In this document: positions 35,118 through 44,550 of the stretch, piece by piece
How the letters are laid out: the number at the start of each line of letters is the position of its first letter
Position numbering within the stretch: position 1 is the stretch's first letter
Source: CALCKU01 sp964534845
Lineage (GTDB): Bacteria > Pseudomonadota > Alphaproteobacteria > Caulobacterales > Maricaulaceae
NCBI GenBank assembly: GCA_964534845.1
Contig: CAZHPV010000003.1
Location: 32,307-96,306, forward strand
Length of the DNA stretch: 64,000 nt
Reading direction: 5' to 3'
Program-made: the position numbers and the translations under genes
Notes under the pieces: generated by a model
Databases searched by the model: none
Seen by the model: the letters and a program-made list of their open reading frames with translations, nothing else
Told to the model about the DNA's origin: nothing

Positions 35118-36035
35118 ATGGTTCCGTCAAATTATAACCGCTCTGTTATAATGGTCATTATGGGCGGCGTCCTTCTGTCTTTACTGGGCATTGGGGACAG
35201 AAATCTGGACAATGCTACCGGGCCGCAAATCGCCTTTTACCGCGCGGTCTCTCAATCCATATTCTTTGCCTTTATTTTTATCCTGACAAGCAGAAAGGCT
35301 TACAAAGCGGCCTTTGTCGGCTTGGGACGGCGAGGATGGTTTGCAGCCTTTACCATGTCCATGGCCAGCTTTTTACTCATTATGTCATTTCAATATACGC
35401 TGATTGCCAATGCCGTATTTTTTATCTCCTTAACGCCTTTATTTGCCGCCATATTAGCGTGGCTGTTTCTGCGGGAAAATATTGATAAGCGCACAACCCT
35501 TGCCATGGCGATTGCCCTAATCGGTGTGTGTATTATTTTTGGGACCAATATAAATGGAGAAGGCGTTATAGGCATGGTTCTCGCCCTTATGATGGCGTTT
35601 TGCTATGCAGGCTCTATTGTCATCATACGGACCCTGCCCAAAGCCAATATCGTCCTAATCTGCACGCTTAATGCGCTTATGACCCTTATTTTAATGCTAC
35701 CCCTGATGGATAGTTTCATCCTTAGTCAGAAGGACCTAATGATTTGTCTGGGATTAGGCATTGTTCAAGTCGGCATGGGAACGGCTTTGGTCATGGCAGG
35801 CGCGCAACATGTACCCGCCGCGCAAGTCTCGATACTAGCCTTGCTTGAGGTTGTGCTTAGCCCTCTTTGGGTCTGGATATTCGTCAAGGAAGTGCCCAGC
35901 TTGACCACGGTTATTGGCGGCGCGATTGTCCTATGCGGTGTTATATACCAAGTTCTGGGCGCACGCGAGGCGCGGAAGCGCCCTCTTGATATGTCCCTAG
36001 CTATTGATATATCGGTGGAGACTAAGCCCAAATAA
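35118..36035 (+). CDS. EamA/DMT family transporter
   Basis: 305 residues with ten predicted membrane helices in two EamA halves (first about residues 8-140, second about 150-290), e.g. FFISLTPLFAAILAWLFLRENIDKRT at the end of repeat one and AAQVSILALLEVVLSPLWVWIF in repeat two. This family exports or imports small metabolites; the substrate is unknown. ATG 35118 is preceded by GAGAGGGAAG. The 5' region may fold with the upstream hairpin element. It ends at a shared terminator facing rpsP. Confidence 0.9.
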   Translation: MVPSNYNRSVIMVIMGGVLLSLLGIGDRNLDNATGPQIAFYRAVSQSIFFAFIFILTSRKAYKAAFVGLGRRGWFAAFTMSMASFLLIMSFQYTLIANAVFFISLTPLFAAILAWLFLRENIDKRTTLAMAIALIGVCIIFGTNINGEGVIGMVLALMMAFCYAGSIVIIRTLPKANIVLICTLNALMTLILMLPLMDSFILSQKDLMICLGLGIVQVGMGTALVMAGAQHVPAAQVSILALLEVVLSPLWVWIFVKEVPSLTTVIGGAIVLCGVIYQVLGAREARKRPLDMSLAIDISVETKPK

Positions 36036-36060
36036 AAAACCCCGCAAGCAGCGGGGTTTT
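36036..36060. terminator. Bidirectional intrinsic terminator between EamA gene and rpsP
   Basis: AAAACCCCGC at 36036-36045 pairs perfectly with GCGGGGTTTT at 36051-36060 around AAGCA. The A-run on one side and T-run on the other allow termination of both the plus-strand EamA transcript and the minus-strand ffh-rpsP transcript. Confidence 0.9.
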
Positions 36061-36102
36061 CGGTAGGGGGTAACCCAGAAGGGGATTAACCCCTAAGACC
36101 GT

Positions 36103-36627
36103 TTACTCTTCTTCTGATTTAGGCGCATCCTCGGCCGGCGCCTCTGCTGGGGCTTCCTCTGTTGGGGCTTCCTCTGTTGGGGCTTCCTCTGCTGGAGCCT
36201 CCTCTGCTGGGGCTTCCTCGGCCGCGGCTTCAGCCTCTTTAGCAGCTGCTTCAGCAGCTTCCTTCGCCTCGGCTTCAGCAGCCTTACGAGCCTCTTCTTT
36301 TTCTTTTTTATCAATAATAAGCTGAGCAGCTTTCGCGCCGGGCTTACCCTTATTTGGGTTATTGCCAGCTTTCCACTCCCACAGGCCAGCCGCGCCTAGA
36401 AAGCGGGCAACACGGTCCGTTGGACGGGCCCCTTTGGAAAGCCAGTCCTTACATTTTTCAATGTCGAGCTTAACGCGGTCTTCGCTATCTTTTGGCAACA
36501 TGGGGTTATAAGAGCCAATACGGTCAATAAAGCGACCATCGCGCGGGGCGCGGCTATCGGCTACCACAATACGGTAATAAGGACGTTTTTTGGCACCGTG
36601 ACGGGCCAGTCTGAGTTTGAGAGCCAT
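36103..36627 (-). CDS. rpsP: 30S ribosomal protein S16 with long acidic repeat tail
   Basis: 174 residues. The first ~80 are a standard S16 ([43 protein letters not shown]). From about residue 105 a charged Ala/Glu tail begins, and residues about 135-165 are tandem [10 protein letters not shown] units encoded by five 15-bp DNA repeats. S16 is usually 80-100 residues, with moderate tails in some alphaproteobacteria, so this is a long version. It lies 29 bp after ffh, and the usual rimM-trmD-rplS genes do not follow; a terminator does instead. Confidence 0.96.
   Translation of the reverse strand: MALKLRLARHGAKKRPYYRIVVADSRAPRDGRFIDRIGSYNPMLPKDSEDRVKLDIEKCKDWLSKGARPTDRVARFLGAAGLWEWKAGNNPNKGKPGAKAAQLIIDKKEKEEARKAAEAEAKEAAEAAAKEAEAAAEEAPAEEAPAEEAPTEEAPTEEAPAEAPAEDAPKSEEE
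36146..36220. repeat. Five 15-bp tandem repeats in the rpsP tail
   Basis: Units of GYTGGGGCTTCCTCT occupy 36146-36160, 36161-36175, 36176-36190, 36191-36205 and 36206-36220, with only a few substitutions. On the minus strand each unit encodes a five-residue E-E-A-P-A/T block. Confidence 0.95.
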
Positions 36628-36656
36628 TGTTTTTTCCTTTTAACTTAGCAATCTGA

Positions 36657-38246
36657 TTATTTCTTTTTTCCAAAAGGCGATTTTCCGCCCAATCCCGGTA
36701 AGCCTCCGCCCAGTCCGGGCAGTTTCCCGCCCCCAATACCGGGGAGTTTTGGCATGCCGCCAGACATGCCCATTTTCTTAGCCATTTCTTCTAAGGCCGC
36801 TGGGTCCATATCGGCTGGGTTAGGCATGTTTTTACCACCCATGCCGCCAGGCATTTTTGGCATGCCGGGCATGCCGCCCATTTGTGCCATCATATTCGCC
36901 ATGCCGCCTTTGCCCATTTTCTTCATCATATCGGACATCTGACGGTGCATTTTCAAAAGCTTATTGACCTCTTGAACCGACATGCCCGCACCAGCTGCAA
37001 TACGTTTTTTACGCGACGCTTTTATCAAGGCTGGTTTTTGACGTTCTTGGGGCGTCATGGAGAGAATAATGGCTTGTTGTTGCTTTAAAAGCCGGTCATC
37101 CAACCCGCCCGCCGCATCAAGCTGCTTTTTCATTTTCCCCATACCGGGCATCATTTTCATCAATCCGCCCATGCCGCCCATTTTCTGCATTTGGCCTAAT
37201 TGCTTGCCTAAATCATCCAGATCAAACGTGCCTTTTTGCATTTTCTTGGCAACACGTTCAGCTTCCTTCTGGTCGAGAACCTGAGAGGCTTTCTCGACTA
37301 AGGAGACAATATCGCCTTGTCCCAGAATACGGCCCGCGAGGCGCTCCGCATCAAAGGCCTCAAGCCCGTCCAGCTTTTCGCCTGTACCCAAAAATTTAAT
37401 CGGCAAGCCCGTAACGGCGCGCATAGAAAGGGCGGCCCCGCCGCGCCCGTCACCGTCAATACGCGTAAGCACTAATCCGGTGAGCGGCAATTGCGCATGG
37501 AAGCGCTGCGCTGTCTCAACCGCGTCCTGACCCGTTAAGCTATCCGCTACAAGCAAGGTTTCAATCGGCTGGGTCAGTTTAGCGATTTGCGCGACTTCGG
37601 CCATAAGTACGTCGTCAATGGTGGTACGTCCGGCTGTATCTAAAAAGACAACATCAAAGCCGCCTTTAGCGCCGTGATCCATGGCACGCTTGGCAATGGT
37701 GACGGCGTCCTCGCCTTTGACAATCGGTAAAAACCCGACACCTGCCTGATCGGCCAGAATACCTAATTGTTCCATCGCCGCCGGACGATTGGTATCCAGA
37801 GACGCCAGAAGGACTTTTTTCTTACCACGTTCCTTGAGGAATTTAGCGACTTTGCCCGAGGTTGTGGTTTTACCTGAACCTTGTAATCCGGCCATGAGAA
37901 TAGCAACAGGCGGGCGACCAGACAGGTTAAGCTCTGAGGCGCGAGCAGCCGCTTCTTTATCGGCCTCATCATCAGACAAGGTACCGCCGAGCATATCGAC
38001 GAGGCCGTCATGGACAATTTTGACAATTTGCTGGCCAGGCTTAACCGATTTGATAACCTTTTCACCGACAGCCTCAGTCTTGATTTTATCGATAAAGGCC
38101 TTAACCACAGGCAGGGCAACATCAGCCTCTAGCAAAGCCACGCGGATTTCGCGCATGGCGGCTGTGACATCCTTTTCAGACAGAGCGCCTCTGCCGGTCA
38201 AGTTGTCAAAAACACCGCTTAGCTTATCGCCTAAGGCTTCAAACAA
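36657..38246 (-). CDS. ffh: Signal recognition particle protein (Ffh/SRP54)
   Basis: The GTPase and signal-sequence-binding subunit of SRP for co-translational membrane targeting. 529 residues: N domain (about 1-90), G domain with Walker A GLQGSGKTTTSGK (about 107-119), DTAGRT near 198, and TRIDGDGRGGAALS near 256, then a Met-rich M domain (about 310-460) with GGMGGLMKMMPGM. The C-terminus is a Gly/Met/Pro-rich tail (residues about 460-529), longer than in E. coli. The start is TTG at 38246, with GGAG seven bases upstream; no ATG gives a complete N domain. Confidence 0.96.
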   Translation of the reverse strand: MFEALGDKLSGVFDNLTGRGALSEKDVTAAMREIRVALLEADVALPVVKAFIDKIKTEAVGEKVIKSVKPGQQIVKIVHDGLVDMLGGTLSDDEADKEAAARASELNLSGRPPVAILMAGLQGSGKTTTSGKVAKFLKERGKKKVLLASLDTNRPAAMEQLGILADQAGVGFLPIVKGEDAVTIAKRAMDHGAKGGFDVVFLDTAGRTTIDDVLMAEVAQIAKLTQPIETLLVADSLTGQDAVETAQRFHAQLPLTGLVLTRIDGDGRGGAALSMRAVTGLPIKFLGTGEKLDGLEAFDAERLAGRILGQGDIVSLVEKASQVLDQKEAERVAKKMQKGTFDLDDLGKQLGQMQKMGGMGGLMKMMPGMGKMKKQLDAAGGLDDRLLKQQQAIILSMTPQERQKPALIKASRKKRIAAGAGMSVQEVNKLLKMHRQMSDMMKKMGKGGMANMMAQMGGMPGMPKMPGGMGGKNMPNPADMDPAALEEMAKKMGMSGGMPKLPGIGGGKLPGLGGGLPGLGGKSPFGKKK

Positions 38247-38421
38247 ATATCACTCCGTTACCTCTATCCGAAATCTCATGATTTCGGCGTTTCGTTTCCG
38301 CACAAAGCTTTCTGGCTCCGATGAGCGATAACGCCGATCAGAGGACCCCGTCTGCATCGTCCCAGTAAAAAGGGTGTCGCACAGCTCGGAGCGCAAAATA
38401 GTTTTGCGCGGATTTCAGGGC
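38247..38421 (-). promoter_or_regulatory. Long ffh leader with two perfect hairpins
   Basis: If transcription starts just after the -10 at 38422-38427, the ffh mRNA has a leader of about 170 bases. It contains GCGCAAAA/TTTTGCGC (38391-38409, 3-base loop) at the 5' end and CCGAAATC/GATTTCGG (38268-38287, 4-base loop) shortly before the TTG start. No SRP RNA core (GGAAGCAG-type) is visible. Confidence 0.5.
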
Positions 38422-38449
38422 CTATAGCGGGGGCAATTGGGCTTGTCAA
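38422..38449 (-). promoter_or_regulatory. Promoter of the ffh-rpsP unit
   Basis: On the minus strand TTGACA (38449-38444) is followed after 16 bases by CTATAG (38427-38422); read as TTGACAA-N14-GCTATAGG it fits the Caulobacter housekeeping consensus TTGACGS-N10-14-GCTANAWC closely. Confidence 0.65.
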
Positions 38450-38470
38450 ACCCGGAAATGCCCAATCACT

Positions 38471-39004
38471 TTAGTCTATTAGGGGATTCGCAACAGTATG
38501 AGGGTATTTTTCACTCGGGCCATATTTGTTATCCCCTTCGCTATCTTTGAATAGCAAAAAGAGAATATAGAAAAAAAGAGCAATACCCCCCAAAAATAAA
38601 AACCAAAAAACCGAAGACGGGATAAAACCGCGCAAAAATAGGAAGACAGTTAAGAAGAGTACGGCATAGGATAAAATCAGGATCCACCCAGAGCGCCCAA
38701 CATCATGTAGCCTGCGCACCGCCGCCGCGATAAAAGGCAAGAGGAAGACAAAATTAAATGCATTACTTATTGGGCCATAATTTGTCCCAAATGAATATTT
38801 TCTTCCGACAATCTCACCCTCGTGAAGCGTGAGTGTTTGTTTAAATGGCCAACTCGCATCAAAAAAGAGTTTGTCGAAAAAGCCCATGAAAAAGCAAATC
38901 AAAAAGGCTGACAAAGCAAACCCCCAAAACTCTGCTCGACGCGAACGTGTCTTATAATCAAAGGTTTTAACTAAGCTGCGTCTTGTTGCGTCTATTAGGT
39001 TCAT
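38471..39004 (-). CDS. DUF805 family membrane protein
   Basis: 177 residues; DATRRSLVKTFDYKTRSRRAEFW near the N-terminus and AVRRLHDVGRSGWI near residue 91 are the DUF805 signatures, with four hydrophobic segments. The family is widespread and of unknown function, often regarded as an inner-membrane protein. It stands alone between ffh and the YaiI-like gene. Confidence 0.9.
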   Translation of the reverse strand: MNLIDATRRSLVKTFDYKTRSRRAEFWGFALSAFLICFFMGFFDKLFFDASWPFKQTLTLHEGEIVGRKYSFGTNYGPISNAFNFVFLLPFIAAAVRRLHDVGRSGWILILSYAVLFLTVFLFLRGFIPSSVFWFLFLGGIALFFYILFLLFKDSEGDNKYGPSEKYPHTVANPLID

Positions 39005-39073
39005 ATCCCCTCAACCTATGTGTTTAAAAATAAATTACACACCTATTGGCAAAATAGGAAGCAAAAATTCATA

Positions 39074-39535
39074 TTAGCCCCGTTTCATTTTCTCCAACAC
39101 AGTATGCAGGCTTTGTAAAAACTCCGACCTATCCCGTGCGCTAAAGGGCGGCGGGCCGCCAAAATTGGGTTGCTCCGCCCCGTCGCGCAGGTCGGTCATG
39201 ATTGCGCGCATCGCCAAAGCTCCGCCAATATTATCTTTGGTAAATAATGTACCATTGGGTTTGATCACGAAAGCGTCGTTCTTCAAACAGCGCTCGGCCA
39301 ATAATATATCTGACGTAATCACGACACTGGTTTGGGACGCCCGCTCCGCAATATAGTCATCGGCGGCATCAAAGCCGTCAGATACAATAACGGCCTTAAA
39401 TAAGGGGTGTTTTGGCACGCGCAGGAAACTATTTGAGACCACGCTGACAGGGACGTTATGGCGTTCAGCCACTTTATAACATTCACCGCGCACCGGGCAG
39501 GCATCCCCGTCTATATAAATATGAATATCCGACAT
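39074..39535 (-). CDS. YaiI/YqxD family (DUF188) protein
   Basis: 153 residues with a PIN-like nuclease fold: IYIDGDACPVRGECYKVAERH at the N-terminus, SDGFDAADDYIAERA near residue 52, and TSDILLAERCL near 74. Several Asp residues fit a metal-dependent nuclease site. Function is uncharacterised in most organisms. It lies 36 bp after the sirtuin gene on the same strand. Confidence 0.92.
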   Translation of the reverse strand: MSDIHIYIDGDACPVRGECYKVAERHNVPVSVVSNSFLRVPKHPLFKAVIVSDGFDAADDYIAERASQTSVVITSDILLAERCLKNDAFVIKPNGTLFTKDNIGGALAMRAIMTDLRDGAEQPNFGGPPPFSARDRSEFLQSLHTVLEKMKRG

Positions 39536-39571
39536 GGTAGCGCCTTAACCTATAGAAAGCGCTATTCCAAA

Positions 39572-40267
39572 TTATATCAAACTTTCCACCCATTCAGGGA
39601 CAAGAGTTCCGGCCTTACCTAAACGGGTTTCATCAAAGAGGTGTGAGCCTTCTGAACGCTCGAGATTTATTTCCAAGGTCGCCTTGCCCATACTGCGTGC
39701 GCCGTTCACAAAACCGGCTGCCGGGTAAACCGCCCCGCTTGTCCCGATTGAGACAAAGAGATCGCAAGCCCGCAAGGCCCGCTCTATCACGTCCATATGG
39801 TAGGGCATTTCACCGAACCAGACGATATCAGGCCTGAGTGTACCAAGGCTTTGACAAGCCGGGCAAATCGACTGTTCGCTTAAATCCTCACGCCACTCCC
39901 ATTTATGTTTGCAAGCCGTGCAAAAAACCGAAATTAACTCTCCGTGCATATGAATGACAGAGCCCACCCCGCCGCGCTCATGCAGGTCATCTACATTTTG
40001 GGTAACAACCGTAAGTCCGCCGCCTTTTTGGGCCAAAGCACTTTCTAAGCGTGCCAAAGCTTTATGAGCCGGATTTGGATAGACCGTCTTTAGAGCGGCG
40101 CGGCGGGCATTATAAAATTTGTGCACCAGAGCCGGATTGCGAGCAAAACCTTGCGGCGTCGCAACCTCCTCTATACGGTGATTTTCCCATAATCCGTCAG
40201 CCGCGCGAAATGTATTGATTCCACTCTCCGCGGATATGCCCGCACCTGTTAAAACAAATATTTTCAT
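39572..40267 (-). CDS. cobB: NAD-dependent protein deacylase (sirtuin, CobB-like)
   Basis: Removes acyl groups from lysine using NAD. The 231-residue protein has GAGISAESGINTFRAADGLW near residues 8-27, TQNVDDLHERGG near 89, the catalytic His in HMHGE near 106, zinc cysteines CTAC..CPAC (about 116-119 and 135-138), and IGTSGAVYPAAGF near 173. The Tyr and Arg of the CobB succinyl-lysine pocket (YNARRA near 53) are present, suggesting desuccinylase activity as in class III sirtuins. Confidence 0.93.
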   Translation of the reverse strand: MKIFVLTGAGISAESGINTFRAADGLWENHRIEEVATPQGFARNPALVHKFYNARRAALKTVYPNPAHKALARLESALAQKGGGLTVVTQNVDDLHERGGVGSVIHMHGELISVFCTACKHKWEWREDLSEQSICPACQSLGTLRPDIVWFGEMPYHMDVIERALRACDLFVSIGTSGAVYPAAGFVNGARSMGKATLEINLERSEGSHLFDETRLGKAGTLVPEWVESLI

Positions 40268-40473
40268 AAACCCGTTTCCAATGGCCTGTTATCGCATAAT
40301 TAAGGACATTTTTCGCCTTTAAAGCGATTAAAACTGCAAAAATCACTTGGATTTGTAGACTCAAGCCTTCATATTTTTTACTAAGACACGCTCCAAACAG
40401 ATCATTCTCTAAAAATGAGTCGGTGTCTATGGGAGAGATTAGCTTACCCGAAAATTTAAAAAAGGATTGAAAC

Positions 40474-40812
40474 ATGAGTAAACGCGATGAATTAATCGAA
40501 AAATATGCTGACCAAATGAAGACAAAACTTGGCATGACTCCGGATATGGACTTTCTCCGTAAAGTGACAATCGGCTGCGGACCCTCTATCTATAACCGGG
40601 ATTCATCTACAGTGGCTGGAACTGACAAGAGCGAATTGGAAACTGTTAAAAACAATTTCCTGATCAAAAAGCTCGGCCTGTCTGACGGCCCGGAACTCGA
40701 CGCGGCTATTGCCAGTGTTATGAGCAAATATACAGAGCGCATGAAGTACCGCGCGGTTGTCTATTACATGCTTGCAAAGCATTTCGGTAAGGAAAGCGTT
40801 TATAATAAATAA
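40474..40812 (+). CDS. DUF2853 family small helical protein
   Basis: 112 residues, predicted mostly helical: ELIEKYADQMKTKLGMTPDMDFLRKVTIGCGPSIYNRDSSTV and KYRAVVYYMLAKHFGKESVYN match DUF2853. Function is unknown; the protein is often strongly expressed. AGGA precedes the ATG, and a bidirectional terminator follows. The 206-bp upstream gap holds its promoter, with no other feature identified. Confidence 0.88.
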   Translation: MSKRDELIEKYADQMKTKLGMTPDMDFLRKVTIGCGPSIYNRDSSTVAGTDKSELETVKNNFLIKKLGLSDGPELDAAIASVMSKYTERMKYRAVVYYMLAKHFGKESVYNK

Positions 40813-40831
40813 TCACCTTATCCCTTAAAAG

Positions 40832-40860
40832 AAAAGCCCGGTCATTGACCGGGCTTTTTT
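40832..40860. terminator. Bidirectional terminator between DUF2853 and pnp
   Basis: AAAAGCCCGGTC (40832-40843) pairs with GACCGGGCTTTT (40847-40858) and continues into a T-run to 40860. It can end both the plus-strand DUF2853 mRNA and the minus-strand pnp mRNA. Confidence 0.92.
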
Positions 40861-40896
40861 ATTGATCCGATAAAAGATCAAAGAATAAGTTTATAC

Positions 40897-43110
40897 CTAT
40901 TCTTCCTCTTCGGACTTTCTACGGCGACGACGGGGTTTTCTCTTACGAGATTTTTTATCATCCCCTTTATTATCGTCTTTCTTGTCTTCGCGCGGCTCAC
41001 GCGGCAATTCCTCGCCTGTGTCCTGATTGACATATTTCATGTTCAAGCGGACTTTACCCCGATCATCAAAGCCCATGAGTTTGACATAAACCTCTTGGCC
41101 TTCCTTTAGGTAATCAGACGGGTGATTGACCCGTTCCTGTGCGATCTGGCTAACATGAACAAGACCGTCCTTCTTGCCAAAGAAATTCACGAAGGCCCCA
41201 AAATCAACGACCTTGACGACCTTACCTTTATAGATCATGCCGACCTCAGGTTCCGCCGTTAAGCTGTGAATCCAGTCTTTTGCAGCCGTGATAGAGGCTT
41301 TATCGGTGCTGGCGATTTTAATCGTCCCGTCATCTTCAACAGAAACACGAGCGCCCGTTGTATCAACGATTTCACGAATGACTTTGCCGCCTGTTCCGAT
41401 CACATCGCGAATTTTATCAACCGGAATTTTCATGGTTTCAATCCGCGGTGCAAATTCGCCGACCTCGTCGCGCGCTTCTTCCAAGGCTTTGTTCATTTCA
41501 CCCAGAATATGCAAACGACCCGCATTGGCCTGCTCGAGCGCCGTTGTCATAATATCTTCGGTAATACCCGCGATTTTAATATCCATCTGCAAGGATGTGA
41601 TACCTTCGGACGTTCCCGCGACTTTAAAGTCCATATCCCCGAGATGGTCTTCATCACCGAGAATATCACTCAATACGGCCACGCCTTCCTTATCCTTGAT
41701 AAGGCCCATAGCAATACCTGAAACCGGACGCTTGATCGGCACGCCAGCATCCATCATGGCCAGCGAACACCCACACACTGTCGCCATTGAAGACGATCCG
41801 TTTGATTCCATAATTTCAGAGACAAGACGGATAGTATAAGGGAAATCCTCGGGCGTTGGCAGTACGGCCTGAAGGGCACGCCAAGCCAGCTTACCGTGAC
41901 CCGTTTCGCGGCGCGATGTACCGCCCATACGGCCACATTCCCCGACAGAGTAAGGCGGGAAATTATAATGCAGTAAAAACTTGTTCTTAATCGTACCGGT
42001 AAGCTGATCGACATATTGCTCATCATCCGATGTACCCAGTGTCGCCACGCATAGCGCTTGCGTCTCACCGCGTGTAAACAAGGCAGAGCCATGTGTACGT
42101 GGTAAGGGGCCAGCCTCAGAGACAATTGGGCGAACCTCATCCAGCCCGCGCCCGTCAATGCGCTTACCTGTTTTAATAACAGCCGACCGTACAGTTTGCG
42201 ATTCTATCGCTTTGAAACAATCGCCGAAAACGCCTGATGACATACCATCGGGGTTTTCTTCGGAAAGTCCAAGGGCGCCCCAAGCCGCCTCTTTTGCGTC
42301 GCGCAGAAGCTCTTGACGCTCCATTTTATCGGTTTTCTTATAGGCCGCTTTAATGCCTTTTTCTGCCGCTTTCGCGACAAGCTTTTTCTCGGCTGAGTAA
42401 TCGGGCGAGGCAAACTCACGCGCCGGCTTAGCGGCTTTTTTAGCGAGCTTTTTGATAGCCGCAATCACGTCCTGACAGCTCTCATGCGCATACATGACCG
42501 CGCCGAGCATTTGCTCTTCAGTCAGTTCCGCAGCCTGTGATTCCACCATCATCACCGCGTCTTTTGTTCCGGCAACCACCAGATCAAGTTCACTGTCTTC
42601 AAGCTCGGACAATGTCGGGTTAAGCACGTAATCGCCCTCAATCAGACCTACGCGGGCTGCCGCGATCGGACCCATAAAGGGTAGACCTGAAATCGCCAAG
42701 GCGGCCGAAGCGCCGATCATACCGATAATATCGGGTTCATTTTCACCGTCATGCTGCAAGACTGTAATCACAATCTGCACTTCATTCTTATAGCCTTTGG
42801 GAAAAAGCGGGCGGATAGGCCGGTCAGTTAAGCGAGAAATCAGGGTTTCGCGTTCTGTTGGGCGGCCTTCACGTTTAAAATACCCTCCCGGAATTTTACC
42901 CGCCGCATAGAATTTCTCCATATAATTTACGGTCAAAGGGAAAAAATCCATGCCGGGTTTTTGCGAATGCGCACCGCAAACTGTGGCCAGTAATTTCGTT
43001 TCGCCGTAACTACACAGCACGGCCCCGTCTGCCTGACGGGCCATGCCGCCGGTTTCAAGGATAAGCGGGCGTCCTGCCCAATCGAGTTCTATAGTGTGTT
43101 TATCAAACAT
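40897..43110 (-). CDS. pnp: Polyribonucleotide nucleotidyltransferase (PNPase)
   Basis: A 3'-5' phosphorolytic exoribonuclease of the RNA degradosome. 737 residues: two RNase PH domains (about 10-230 and about 310-540), a KH domain (about 550-610, [19 protein letters not shown]) and an S1 domain (about 620-690, [20 protein letters not shown]), then a Lys/Arg-rich tail ([18 protein letters not shown]). The frame is open to 43155, but ATG 43110 gives the usual [16 protein letters not shown]. It lies downstream of rpsO, the universal partner, with processing-type hairpins between. Confidence 0.97.
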   Translation of the reverse strand: MFDKHTIELDWAGRPLILETGGMARQADGAVLCSYGETKLLATVCGAHSQKPGMDFFPLTVNYMEKFYAAGKIPGGYFKREGRPTERETLISRLTDRPIRPLFPKGYKNEVQIVITVLQHDGENEPDIIGMIGASAALAISGLPFMGPIAAARVGLIEGDYVLNPTLSELEDSELDLVVAGTKDAVMMVESQAAELTEEQMLGAVMYAHESCQDVIAAIKKLAKKAAKPAREFASPDYSAEKKLVAKAAEKGIKAAYKKTDKMERQELLRDAKEAAWGALGLSEENPDGMSSGVFGDCFKAIESQTVRSAVIKTGKRIDGRGLDEVRPIVSEAGPLPRTHGSALFTRGETQALCVATLGTSDDEQYVDQLTGTIKNKFLLHYNFPPYSVGECGRMGGTSRRETGHGKLAWRALQAVLPTPEDFPYTIRLVSEIMESNGSSSMATVCGCSLAMMDAGVPIKRPVSGIAMGLIKDKEGVAVLSDILGDEDHLGDMDFKVAGTSEGITSLQMDIKIAGITEDIMTTALEQANAGRLHILGEMNKALEEARDEVGEFAPRIETMKIPVDKIRDVIGTGGKVIREIVDTTGARVSVEDDGTIKIASTDKASITAAKDWIHSLTAEPEVGMIYKGKVVKVVDFGAFVNFFGKKDGLVHVSQIAQERVNHPSDYLKEGQEVYVKLMGFDDRGKVRLNMKYVNQDTGEELPREPREDKKDDNKGDDKKSRKRKPRRRRRKSEEEE

Positions 43111-43183
43111 ATCGTACAATTTCTTTCTATCAACATACGTATAAAGCGACAACATCGTCGCTGTCGGGCATCACATATGCCCC

Positions 43184-43220
43184 TGCGCCAAATGCGCAAA
43201 AGGCTGCCCCCATGGCAGCC
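43184..43220 (-). promoter_or_regulatory. Two hairpins between rpsO and pnp
   Basis: On the minus strand GGCTGCC/GGCAGCC (43220-43202, 5-base loop) is followed by TTTT and then by TGCGC/GCGCA (43198-43184). In E. coli the rpsO-pnp gap contains a leaky terminator and an RNase III-processed stem used for PNPase autoregulation; the position here is equivalent, and the short T-run suggests partial termination. Confidence 0.6.
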
Positions 43221-43240
43221 CTTGGTTTTTAAGGATAAGC

Positions 43241-43510
43241 CTAGCGGCGTAATCCCAGTTTTTCGATAAGTGTCTTATATCGACCCTCATCCTTCTTTTT
43301 AAGATAATCCAGCAAGCGGCGACGCTGTGTCACCATGGCTAATAATCCACGTCTACTGTGATTATCTTTATGATTAGTTTTGAAATGCTCCGTCAAGTTA
43401 ACAATCCGCTCGGTAAGAATGGCGACTTGAACTTCTGGAGAGCCGGTATCACCCGGTTTCGTGGCATATTCAGTGATTAACGCAGCTTTGCGTTTTGGTG
43501 TAATCGACAT
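43241..43510 (-). CDS. rpsO: 30S ribosomal protein S15
   Basis: An 89-residue early-assembly 16S rRNA-binding protein: [55 protein letters not shown]. Two consecutive ATG codons exist; 43510 is chosen because GGAG is then six bases upstream and the length equals the family standard. It lies between truB and pnp, as in most proteobacteria. Confidence 0.97.
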   Translation of the reverse strand: MSITPKRKAALITEYATKPGDTGSPEVQVAILTERIVNLTEHFKTNHKDNHSRRGLLAMVTQRRRLLDYLKKKDEGRYKTLIEKLGLRR

Positions 43511-43527
43511 CATATTCTCCGTTATGA

Positions 43528-44427
43528 TTACAAATTAAAAACGCGCTTGGGCGCTAGGTGCCCGTCACGCGGCTGACAGAGTGCCAAAGCCTTATGTCCA
43601 TCTTTCACCAAGACCCAATCGGAATGTGTGAAATCTTCAGGACAGCCAATAACACGTCCGTATTTTAGCGCATTTGCGTCTTGATCTGTTGCGATCAGTA
43701 CCGGGATGTCGTCCAGCGCTGTCTCTACAGGACGCAAACTTCCTAAAACGCCGCCCTCATAGTGTAGATTTTCCAATACGTCCAGTGAAAAAGCGGCCCC
43801 GTCAAAAAAGCTTCCGACACGGGTTCTGCGCAACTGGCCAACATAGCCAACCGTCCCCAATGCCTTGGCCATATCCCTGGCCAGCGCCCGAATATATGTC
43901 CCCTTACCACAGGTCACGCGAAAATCCGCCTGATGCTGTGCAATATGGAGGATTTCAATTGTATCAATCCGGACTTTTCGCGAGGTCATCTCCACAATTT
44001 GCCCCGCACGGGCCAAATCATATGCGCGCTGTCCCGCAATTTTAATGGCCGAGAAACGCGGCGGCACCTGATCTATCACGCCGGTAAACTGTCCCAGAAC
44101 CGCTTCTATCTGCGCTGCTTGCGGACGCTGGAGGCTTGTTTCGATAACCTCCCCTTCCGCGTCACATGTATCACGCGCCTCGCCCCAAATAACCGTGACC
44201 TCATAGGTTTTTATAGCGTCCATCATAAAGGGAACCGTTTTTGTCGCCTCGCCCAAGGCAATCGGTAAAACCCCGCTCGCCAGAGGATCAAGCGTACCCG
44301 CATGCCCGGCTTTTTGGGCATTCAGTAAACGCCGGATACGTCCCACTGCCTGCGTGGATGTCATACCCAGAGGTTTGTCGAAATTGACCCAGCCACTAAC
44401 CGGATCGCCTTTACGTTTTCGGACCAT
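43528..44427 (-). CDS. truB: tRNA pseudouridine(55) synthase TruB
   Basis: Makes pseudouridine 55 in the tRNA T-loop. The 299-residue protein shows [20 protein letters not shown] near the N-terminus and the catalytic Asp in [15 protein letters not shown] (about residues 39-53), followed by [20 protein letters not shown]. In most relatives truB follows rbfA directly; here four other genes intervene. It lies 18 bp upstream of rpsO. Confidence 0.96.
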   Translation of the reverse strand: MVRKRKGDPVSGWVNFDKPLGMTSTQAVGRIRRLLNAQKAGHAGTLDPLASGVLPIALGEATKTVPFMMDAIKTYEVTVIWGEARDTCDAEGEVIETSLQRPQAAQIEAVLGQFTGVIDQVPPRFSAIKIAGQRAYDLARAGQIVEMTSRKVRIDTIEILHIAQHQADFRVTCGKGTYIRALARDMAKALGTVGYVGQLRRTRVGSFFDGAAFSLDVLENLHYEGGVLGSLRPVETALDDIPVLIATDQDANALKYGRVIGCPEDFTHSDWVLVKDGHKALALCQPRDGHLAPKRVFNL

Positions 44428-44550
44428 AGGGGCTTATAGACATAATTCAAAGCCCCGCAAGCGCACATAAAAACCCCACACATAGTCAGTGCAGGGTTTA
44501 CTTGTTTATGAGGGCTATTAAGCCGCTATCCTAAAACTATCGATTCTAGA

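Noticed and set aside
36146..36220. Regular repeats considered as a possible CRISPR array
   Set aside because: Units are 15 bp, directly adjacent with no spacers, and are in frame within rpsP coding sequence.
38247..38470. Possible SRP (4.5S) RNA gene upstream of ffh
   Set aside because: No conserved GGAAGCAG-type core or long terminal helix was found; the hairpins are better treated as leader structure.
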